Shown here piece after piece: positions 58,622-64,000 of a stretch of DNA of 64,000 bases; position 1 is the first letter of the stretch, and each line of letters begins with the position of its first letter. Source of the DNA: Phyllobacterium brassicacearum (GTDB lineage: Bacteria > Pseudomonadota > Alphaproteobacteria > Rhizobiales > Rhizobiaceae); the NCBI RefSeq assembly GCF_003010955.1, contig NZ_PGGO01000014.1:90724-154723 (forward strand). The letters run 5' to 3'. The notes below the pieces were generated by a model. The model did no database searches. It was not told where the DNA came from and saw only the letters and a program-made list of their open reading frames with translations. The position numbers were made by a program, and so were the translations under genes.

Positions 58622-58668
58622 AGAGGCCCGGCCGAGCATTGGGGGCTAAGCGAGAGAGCCGGGCCTCT
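58622..58668. terminator. Hairpin upstream of the small membrane protein gene
   Basis: AGAGGCCCGGC (58622-58632) pairs perfectly with GCCGGGCCTCT (58658-58668) around a 25-nt loop. No T-run; may be a terminator remnant or a leader structure of the minus-strand small gene. Confidence 0.45.
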
Positions 58669-58733
58669 GCTGGATCAATCAGCAACCCAAATTTGCACAA
58701 ACGCAGTAGTCGCTTCAATAACCGCTTTCTCGC

Positions 58734-58739
58734 TATAAT
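58734..58739 (+). promoter_or_regulatory. Consensus -10 TATAAT upstream of the DUF1810 gene
   Basis: Perfect TATAAT about 105 nt before the DUF1810 start. No good -35 at 17 bp (CGCTTC), so only a candidate. Confidence 0.3.
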
Positions 58740-58843
58740 TTCTTAGGCGGAGTTAACGTTGGCTGGTGGGTGAACGGCGGTGCTCGGGCCGCGAGGGGCC
58801 TTGTCGCCTCCACACGGCCAGGCGTCCAGCAAGGAGAACTGGC

Positions 58844-59278
58844 ATGTCACAGGGCGATTCCTTCGATCTTCAGCGGTTTGTCGTGGCACAAGCCCCAGTC
58901 TTTGGCGACGTTCTGCGAGAGCTGCAAGGTGGCCGCAAGCAAAGCCACTGGATGTGGTTTGTCTTTCCGCAACTGCGCGGCCTGGGCCACTCGGCCTTGG
59001 CGGAGTTCTACGGCATTGCGTCGCTGGATGAGGCGCGGGCTTATCTGGCCCACCCACTGCTCGGTATGAGGCTCGACCTGTGCACTAGAACGGTTCTGCA
59101 TAGTGAGGCGAGTTCCCTGCATACTATCTTCGGTTCACCTGACGACATGAAGTTCAAATCGTGTATGACGCTGTTCTGGGTGGCTGCCGGGAATGCAGAC
59201 GATATATTCTTCCAAGGGTTGCAGTGCTGGTGCGAGGGACACCTCGACGAACGGACGCTGGCGCTGATTTCACCTTGA
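58844..59278 (+). CDS. DUF1810 family protein
   Basis: A 144-residue cytoplasmic protein of the DUF1810 family: FDLQRFVVAQAPVFGDVLRE, SHWMWFVFPQLRGLGHSALA, then YLAHPLLGMRLDLCT and DDMKFKSCMTLFW. Full length for the family. CAAGGAGAA precedes ATG 58844; the frame is open upstream but unlike the family. DUF1810 folds resemble ADP-ribose-handling proteins such as YbiA/NADAR relatives, but I would not assign activity. Single gene. Confidence 0.88.
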   Translation: MSQGDSFDLQRFVVAQAPVFGDVLRELQGGRKQSHWMWFVFPQLRGLGHSALAEFYGIASLDEARAYLAHPLLGMRLDLCTRTVLHSEASSLHTIFGSPDDMKFKSCMTLFWVAAGNADDIFFQGLQCWCEGHLDERTLALISP

Positions 59279-59296
59279 AGCAGCCAATAGGCCCTG

Positions 59297-59328
59297 TTGC
59301 CTTGAACGTACAAGTTCGTCCATTATGC
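59297..59328 (+). promoter_or_regulatory. TetR gene promoter with operator TGAACGTACAAGTTCGTCCA
   Basis: TTGCCT (59297-59302) and CATTAT (59321-59326) are 18 bp apart. The 26-bp segment 59303-59328 matches 23 of 26 bases of the segment 62935-62910 read on the minus strand. The first 20 bases form a pseudo-palindrome filling the spacer, so the bound repressor would block the polymerase. Autoregulation by the gene at 59368 is inferred. Confidence 0.7.
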
Positions 59329-59367
59329 CGAGAGCCAACAGATCATATTGAACGGATAGAACCAGGC

Positions 59368-60033
59368 ATGTCGACGTCAGCATCTCCCCGTAAACGTGTT
59401 TCGAACGAGCGGAGTCGGACCAACGATCCGGATCGCACCAAGGCTGATATACTTGCAGTAGCAACCGAAGAATTTGCGACTTATGGCCTTAGTGGTGCCC
59501 GCGTTGATGCGATCGCCGAGCGGACGCGCACTTCAAAGCGCATGATCTACTATTATTTTGGCGGCAAGGACGGGCTATATCTAGCTGTCCTCGAGAAAGC
59601 GTATGCCGATATCCGGGCGATCGAAGCCGCATTGGAACTCGATATGCTCGACCCGGTCGATGCGCTACGCCGGGTGATTGACCAGACGTTTGAAAATGAT
59701 GATAGCCATACGGATTTTGTGCGGCTCGTTACGATCGAAAACATAAATCAGGGCAAGCACCTCGCCGAGGCATCGTCCATTCGTGAGATCAACCTTCGCA
59801 TCATTGAGATCATCGAAGCCATCCTCGAACGCGGCCGCGCTTCAGGTCTGTTTCGCTCAGATCTGGATCCGGTGGATGTCCACATGATGATCAGCGCATT
59901 CTGCTTTTTCCGGGTGGCCAATCGCCACACCTTCGGCGCGATACATCGTGTCGATTTGTCCGAGCCCGGGCGGCGGCAGAAACACAAGCAGATGATCGCC
60001 GATGCGGTCATCGGCCTGCTTCTGAAGAAGTAA
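59368..60033 (+). CDS. TetR-family regulator, probable controller of quinate/shikimate genes
   Basis: Regulator of 221 residues. The N-terminal HTH region is TKADILAVATEEFATYGLSG, ARVDAIAERTRTSKRMIYYY and FGGKDGLYLAVLEKAY, the TetR consensus. The C-terminal effector domain has IENINQGKHL. ATG 59368 is chosen because it follows the promoter at 59297-59326; in-frame upstream codons lie within the DUF1810 gene. It is convergent with the MFS importer, and its own promoter shares an operator with the aroQ/BKACE divergent promoter, which is the main reason for the regulatory assignment. Confidence 0.88.
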   Translation: MSTSASPRKRVSNERSRTNDPDRTKADILAVATEEFATYGLSGARVDAIAERTRTSKRMIYYYFGGKDGLYLAVLEKAYADIRAIEAALELDMLDPVDALRRVIDQTFENDDSHTDFVRLVTIENINQGKHLAEASSIREINLRIIEIIEAILERGRASGLFRSDLDPVDVHMMISAFCFFRVANRHTFGAIHRVDLSEPGRRQKHKQMIADAVIGLLLKK

Positions 60034-60070
60034 CGGGTGGAAGTGTTACCTCCCAACCCGCTTCCCTTGA

Positions 60071-61393
60071 TCAGGCGGTTACGCTGATTCTCACTGGCCT
60101 CTTACCGAGGTCCTGCATCGGCGTACGGTAAGTTTCCGAAGCGGTTGCAGCAGAAACTGCGGCAATGATCGCGGTTACCGAGGTGAATGCCGCCACAGGA
60201 ACCCAGCCATTCGGGCCTGTACCGAGAAGAGCTGCGCTGATGGTTGGTGCAAACCCGCCAAGGGCAAAACCGATCTGGGTGCCAATCGCCATGCCCGAGA
60301 GCCGAACACGCGTATCGAACATCTCACCGTAGAGAGCGGGCCAGACACCGTTGGAGGCACTGTAGACGATACCCGAGAGCAGTATTCCAACTACAAATAT
60401 GAGCGGCAAGTTGCCTTGGCTGATCGCCCAGATGTAGGGCCAGATCAGAACGGCGCAGCCGAGCGCACCGAGGATGAAGATCGGCTTGCGTCCGACGCGG
60501 TCTGCGAGCGAAGCCCACAGGGGGATTGCGCCTAGAGCCACGAGGTTGGCAAGAACGAGAACAGTCAACATCGTAGACCGGTCGATCTGCATCGTATTGA
60601 CTGCGTAGGAGAGTGTGAACACGCTGAAGATCGTGCTGACCACCGAGATCAGCGCTGCGAAAATGATGCGCAGGACATCGGCCCAATGATTGCTGAACAG
60701 CATCACAAAAGGCACTTCGGCGGTTTCGTGCTTCTTGGTCTCTTCGAGGAAAACCGGCGTTTCCGGCAAGGTGCGGCGCACCCAGAACCCGACAACTACC
60801 ACAACAAGGCTTAGAAAGAAGGGAATACGCCAAGCCCAGGACAGCAGGTCTGCCTCAGGTAGTTTCGAAATCGGGATGAACACAAGCGTTGCCAGAATGA
60901 GTCCTGCCTGCGTGCCGCTGAGTGTGAAGCTCGTGAAGAAGGCGCGGCGGTTGGGCGGCGCGTGCTCAAGCGTCATCGAATTCGCCCCCGCCTGTTCGCC
61001 CGCTGCGGAAACACCCTGCAGCAGACGCGCTACAACAAGAAGGATTGGCGCCAGGATGCCGACATGGTCATAGGTCGGCAAGCAGCCGATGATGAAGGTT
61101 GAAAATCCCATCAGAAGGAGAGTGAAGGTCAGAACCTTCTTCCGGCCAAACTTGTCGCCGATATGCCCAAGAATGACAGCGCCAAATGGCCGTGCAATAT
61201 AGGCAACGCCAAAGGTTGCGAACGACGCGATGGCAGCGGCCTGCGGGTTCTCTGCTGAGAAGAAAATCTCCGGAAAGATCAGCGCGGCGGCCGTGCCGTA
61301 GATAAAGAAGTCATAATACTCGACTGCACTGCCGATCCAGCTCGCTAGCGCGGCTTTCCCGGGTGCTTTCACACCTGTTACTGGTTGATGCAT
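60071..61393 (-). CDS. MFS metabolite:H+ symporter (MHS family), probable shikimate/quinate importer
   Basis: Transporter of 440 residues, twelve membrane segments. MHS-family marks: ASWIGSAVEYYDFFIYGTAA at the N-terminus, GHIGDKFGRKKVLTFTLLLM, RLLQGVSAAGEQAGANSM and the second-half SLADRVGRKPIFILGALG. This family includes the shikimate transporter ShiA and dicarboxylate symporters. GAGGAGG precedes the start. It is the third gene of the aroQ-aroE-MFS operon, 42 bp after aroE, so import of shikimate, quinate or dehydroshikimate is the best guess. Confidence 0.85.
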   Translation of the reverse strand: MHQPVTGVKAPGKAALASWIGSAVEYYDFFIYGTAAALIFPEIFFSAENPQAAAIASFATFGVAYIARPFGAVILGHIGDKFGRKKVLTFTLLLMGFSTFIIGCLPTYDHVGILAPILLVVARLLQGVSAAGEQAGANSMTLEHAPPNRRAFFTSFTLSGTQAGLILATLVFIPISKLPEADLLSWAWRIPFFLSLVVVVVGFWVRRTLPETPVFLEETKKHETAEVPFVMLFSNHWADVLRIIFAALISVVSTIFSVFTLSYAVNTMQIDRSTMLTVLVLANLVALGAIPLWASLADRVGRKPIFILGALGCAVLIWPYIWAISQGNLPLIFVVGILLSGIVYSASNGVWPALYGEMFDTRVRLSGMAIGTQIGFALGGFAPTISAALLGTGPNGWVPVAAFTSVTAIIAAVSAATASETYRTPMQDLGKRPVRISVTA

Positions 61394-61435
61394 GGACGTC
61401 TCCTCCTCGTCTGGGGTGTTACTGGTGGACTCGGC

Positions 61436-62341
61436 TCAGGTCGTGGCCTCCTTCGCCTCTGAGCCGAGCTCAACAAAATAGCGCAACATGCGCTCGTGAT
61501 CGGGTTTCATGCCTGTAAACAGGCGGAAGGCCTCGACAGCCTGGAAAACCGCCATGCCACCACCGTCGAGTGTGCGGCAACCGATGCGGCGTGCTGCTCG
61601 AAGAAGTGCGGTTTCAAGGGGAAAATAGACGATCTCTGCGACCCACAATTCCGGCCGAAGCAGTTCGGCCGGCAGCGGCTGGCCGGGATATTTGTCCATT
61701 CCGGTCGGGGTGCAGTGCACCAGGCCATCGGCGGCGGCCATCTCTGCGGCAAGATCTTCTGAGACGCGCACGCGATGAGTTTCGAAGCGCGCAAATCGAT
61801 CGTTGAGCGCGGCGGCCACGTCTTCCGCCCGGGAGCGGTCCCTGTCCGACAGAATGAGTTCACGCACGCCAAGTGTCATCAGCGCGTGGGCCACGGCGGT
61901 GCCCGCGCCACCAGCGCCGAGTTGCACGACGGAATCCAAGCCAGCGCCGGGCAAGCCACGCTTGAAGCTTTCTGAAAACCCCCACCAGTCGGTGTTGTGA
62001 CCGAAGCGCCGGCCATTGCGCAAAACGACTGTATTGACAGCACCAAGCGCCGCGGCGTCGGCCGAAAGCTCATCAAGATGCGGGATGATAGCCTGCTTGC
62101 ACGGGTGCGTAATATTCAATCCTGCGAATCCCATACGTTCCGCCGATACCAGCAGTTCCGGAAGCGCTTCGGGTCCAATCCCGAGCCGCTCAAGATCAAT
62201 GGTCTGATAGCTGAGGCGGAAGCCTTGCTCGCCTCCCTCACGCTCATGCATTGGAGGCGTGCGTGATGCCTGGATGCCCGCGCCGACAAGGCCGAGCAGA
62301 AAGCGGGAACGTTCTGGAGTGACCTTTGCCAGGTGGATCAT
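61436..62341 (-). CDS. aroE: Shikimate/quinate dehydrogenase
   Basis: AroE-fold enzyme of 301 residues. Substrate region [18 protein letters not shown] and [18 protein letters not shown] with the catalytic Lys and Asp; cofactor motif [15 protein letters not shown] followed by [10 protein letters not shown], an Asp where NADP-type AroE have Asn-Arg, suggesting NAD and a catabolic quinate/shikimate dehydrogenase. The start overlaps the aroQ stop. Given the importer and dehydratase around it, oxidation towards dehydroquinate or dehydroshikimate is more likely than biosynthesis. Confidence 0.87.
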   Translation of the reverse strand: MIHLAKVTPERSRFLLGLVGAGIQASRTPPMHEREGGEQGFRLSYQTIDLERLGIGPEALPELLVSAERMGFAGLNITHPCKQAIIPHLDELSADAAALGAVNTVVLRNGRRFGHNTDWWGFSESFKRGLPGAGLDSVVQLGAGGAGTAVAHALMTLGVRELILSDRDRSRAEDVAAALNDRFARFETHRVRVSEDLAAEMAAADGLVHCTPTGMDKYPGQPLPAELLRPELWVAEIVYFPLETALLRAARRIGCRTLDGGGMAVFQAVEAFRLFTGMKPDHERMLRYFVELGSEAKEATT

Positions 62342-62793
62342 GGAGCAACCTTTTCAAGAAGTGTGGCGAGCCGGCGAAGAGCGAGCGTATACCCCTGCGT
62401 ACCACAGCCGCAGATGACCCCGGTTGCTGCATGCGATACATAGCTGTGGTGGCGGAAGGGCTCACGGCGATGGATATTGGAGATATGCACTTCGATGATT
62501 GGGCACGGACACGCGGCAAGGGCATCCATAATCGCGACCGATGTATGTGAATAACCCGCGGGATTGATGATGATACCCGCAGCGGTCTCGCGTGCCTCAT
62601 GTAGCCAGGAAATGAGCTCATGTTCGGCGTTGCTCTGACGAAAGTCCACCGACAGACCCTGCTCACCTGCAACGCGCCGACACTTTGCCTCCACATCGCT
62701 AAGAGTCTCGTTGCCGTATATTTCCGGCTGCCTCTTTCCGAGCAGATTTAGATTGGGCCCATTGAGGATAAGGATCTGGCGAGCGGTCAGCAT
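62338..62793 (-). CDS. aroQ: Type II 3-dehydroquinate dehydratase
   Basis: A 151-residue type II enzyme converting 3-dehydroquinate to 3-dehydroshikimate. Family motifs: [19 protein letters not shown] with catalytic Tyr, [35 protein letters not shown] and [20 protein letters not shown] with the catalytic His and Arg. Start at 62793 (MLTARQI) gives the standard length; upstream in-frame ATG codons would add non-conserved residues. First gene of the minus-strand operon. Catabolic use is inferred from the cluster. Confidence 0.93.
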   Translation of the reverse strand: MLTARQILILNGPNLNLLGKRQPEIYGNETLSDVEAKCRRVAGEQGLSVDFRQSNAEHELISWLHEARETAAGIIINPAGYSHTSVAIMDALAACPCPIIEVHISNIHRREPFRHHSYVSHAATGVICGCGTQGYTLALRRLATLLEKVAP

Positions 62794-62904
62794 GCGGCCG
62801 AACTCCCTATCAACACCTGACAATGCCCCATGCGGGCAGAATTCGGTTCCATGTCTCCTCCCGATTCTTCCGATATCCAAACGGCACCTATCGAGCCGCT
62901 GGTC

Positions 62905-62941
62905 TTGACGGATAATGTACGAACTGGTACGTTCATGTCAA
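62905..62941. promoter_or_regulatory. Divergent promoter pair with TetR operator TGAACGTACCAGTTCGTACA
   Basis: Minus strand (towards aroQ): TTGACA at 62941-62936, 18-bp spacer, CATTAT at 62917-62912. Plus strand (towards BKACE): TTGACG at 62905-62910, 17-bp spacer, TACGTT at 62928-62933. The operator at 62935-62916 on the minus strand lies within both, and the longer 62910-62935 segment matches the site at the TetR gene in 23 of 26 bases. Confidence 0.72.
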
Positions 62942-63022
62942 CAGGCCGCCACAATCACCGTTGAGGTGACGCAAGGACGGCCTTCTGCGATGGTATCCAG
63001 TACAGCCAGGGGAGGGGCCCGG

Positions 63023-63865
63023 ATGAATCCAGTCGTCATTGCAGTTGCGATCACCGGTTCGGTGCCACGCAAGAAGGACAACCCTGCAGTCCCCATCAGC
63101 TCTTCCGAGCAAATTGAATCAACGCACGAGGCTTATGAAGCCGGAGCTTCCCTCGTGCATATCCACGTCCGCAACGACGATGAGACCCCCTCATCTGACC
63201 CCGAACGCTTTGCAACAGTGCAGGCAGGTATCATTCAGCATTGCCCTGAGATGATCGTACAGTTCTCAACCGGTGGCCGGGGTCGCGATCCGGGTCAGCG
63301 TGGCTCATCGCTTTACCTCAGGCCCGACATGGCCTCGCTGTCGACGGGTTCGGTGAACTTCCCGACAATTGTCTACGAGAACCACACGGTGCTCGTCAGC
63401 GACCTTGCAAGCAAAATGCGGGCGAATGGAGTCCGGCCGGAAATCGAGATTTTCGATTTATCCCACCTGCACGGTGCGCGCCGGCTGGTTGAAAGAGGCT
63501 TGATGGACGACCATCCGCATGTCCAGTTTGTCATGGGCGTCGAGAACGCGCTGCCCGCCGATAAACATGTTCTCGATCTTTTGCTCGGCGAACTCCGGCG
63601 GCTGTTACCGAAGGCGACTTGGACGGCTGCAGGGATTGGCCGCCATCAGGCTCCGGTAATGGAATGGGCTCTGCAGCGCGGTGCAGACGCCGTGCGGACA
63701 GGCCTTGAGGACAATATCCGTGTCGCGAAAGACCGGTTGGCTCGCAGCAATGCGGAATTAGTGGAAATTGCCGCTGAGGCCATCGCACACCATAACCGCC
63801 GAGTAGCCACCTGCTACGAGGCGCGCAACATTCTTGCCCTTTCTGGGGTAGGGGGAGATGCATGA
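63023..63865 (+). CDS. BKACE family beta-keto acid cleavage enzyme (DUF849)
   Basis: A 280-residue TIM-barrel enzyme. Motifs: VAITGSVPRKKDNPAVPISS, SLVHIHVRNDDETPSSDPER with zinc-binding histidines, QFSTGGRGRDPGQRG, EIEIFDLSHL and VRTGLEDNI. BKACE enzymes join a beta-keto acid with acetyl-CoA, giving acetoacetate and a new acyl-CoA. ATG 63023 follows GGGAGGGG-like GGAGGGG; the upstream frame is non-conserved. Beside quinate/shikimate genes the candidate substrate is 3-oxoadipate, end product of protocatechuate ring cleavage. Its stop overlaps the next start. Confidence 0.88.
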   Translation: MNPVVIAVAITGSVPRKKDNPAVPISSSEQIESTHEAYEAGASLVHIHVRNDDETPSSDPERFATVQAGIIQHCPEMIVQFSTGGRGRDPGQRGSSLYLRPDMASLSTGSVNFPTIVYENHTVLVSDLASKMRANGVRPEIEIFDLSHLHGARRLVERGLMDDHPHVQFVMGVENALPADKHVLDLLLGELRRLLPKATWTAAGIGRHQAPVMEWALQRGADAVRTGLEDNIRVAKDRLARSNAELVEIAAEAIAHHNRRVATCYEARNILALSGVGGDA

Positions 63866-64000
63866 TGAAAACGTCGATAGCGACGGTATCGCTCAGTGGT
63901 GAACTGCCGGAAAAGCTCGACGCGATCGCGCGGGCGGGATTTGCCGGTGTCGAGATATTCGAGAACGACTTTCTCGCCTTTGATGGCAGCGCCCGCGACG
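63865..64000 (+). CDS. Sugar-phosphate-isomerase-like protein, start of probable 3-dehydroshikimate dehydratase (3' partial)
   Basis: Only about 45 residues are visible (MKTSIATVSLSGELPEKL, then AGFAGVEIFENDFLAFDGSA). This matches the N-terminus of the two-domain proteins with a xylose-isomerase-like barrel fused to a 4-hydroxyphenylpyruvate-dioxygenase-like half (QsuB type), which convert 3-dehydroshikimate to protocatechuate. ATG 63862 or 63865, with GGGGGAG 5-8 nt upstream. The rest lies beyond the window, so the second domain is assumed. Confidence 0.75.
   Translation, partial: MKTSIATVSLSGELPEKLDAIARAGFAGVEIFENDFLAFDGSARD

Noticed and set aside
59934..60070. Possible terminator between the TetR gene and the MFS gene (CGGGT ... 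ACCCG)
   Set aside because: The stem is short with an irregular loop and no T-run on either strand; not listed as a feature.

Overview
The window looks like chromosomal DNA of an alphaproteobacterium of the order Hyphomicrobiales (rhizobia and relatives), most in the style of Phyllobacterium, Mesorhizobium or Ochrobactrum. Supporting signs are the glpRD-glpSTPQUV glycerol locus, a DUF982 protein, a BTLCP-type transglutaminase-like protease, many MalFGK-type and NMT1-type ABC importers and a GC-rich coding style. The genus is an inference. I see no mobile element, phage, CRISPR array, rRNA or tRNA.

Layout. 1-7.0 kb: a reductive pyrimidine (or hydantoin) catabolism operon, with an N-carbamoyl-amino-acid hydrolase cut by the window edge, dihydropyrimidinase, and an NMT1-type ABC importer with a GNAT acetyltransferase gene inside it. 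7.1-11.1 kb: ilvD, a stand-alone Lrp-type effector domain, and a tandem glycine riboswitch in front of a dadA-like amino-acid oxidase. 11.3-17.8 kb: tamA-tamB, outer-membrane assembly. 17.9-28.7 kb: a nine-gene minus-strand operon for import and non-phosphorylative breakdown of a sugar acid, divergent from its LacI-type regulator, with two copies of a palindromic operator between them. 28.8-37.5 kb: glycerol uptake and oxidation (glpR, glpD, glpSTPQUV). 38.3-54 kb: a second LacI-controlled island with a DUF993 protein, a 1,5-anhydrofructose-reductase-like enzyme, CoA-transferase, enoyl-CoA hydratase, aldehyde dehydrogenase, a complete sugar ABC importer, two GMC oxidoreductases and an SDR; its substrate is unknown. 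54-59.3 kb: mixed accessory genes, including a Gly/Asn repeat protein and an unlisted 43-residue membrane protein. 59.4-64 kb: a quinate/shikimate catabolic cluster (TetR regulator, MFS importer, aroE, aroQ, a BKACE enzyme, and the start of a 3-dehydroshikimate-dehydratase-like gene).

The genes read as a scavenger's toolkit for plant- or soil-derived carbon and nitrogen: pyrimidines, glycine, sugar acids, glycerol, an unknown (anhydro)sugar or alcohol compound, and quinate/shikimate. Each module has its own importer and most have a visible regulatory site. The best new observations are a shared TetR operator lying between -35 and -10 at two quinate/shikimate promoters; two perfect TTGGAACGTTCCAA operators flanking the unknown island; two TGACAGCGCTGTCA-type operators at the sugar-acid operon; a tandem glycine riboswitch on a dadA-like gene; and complementary degeneracy of the two glycerol-importer ATPases.
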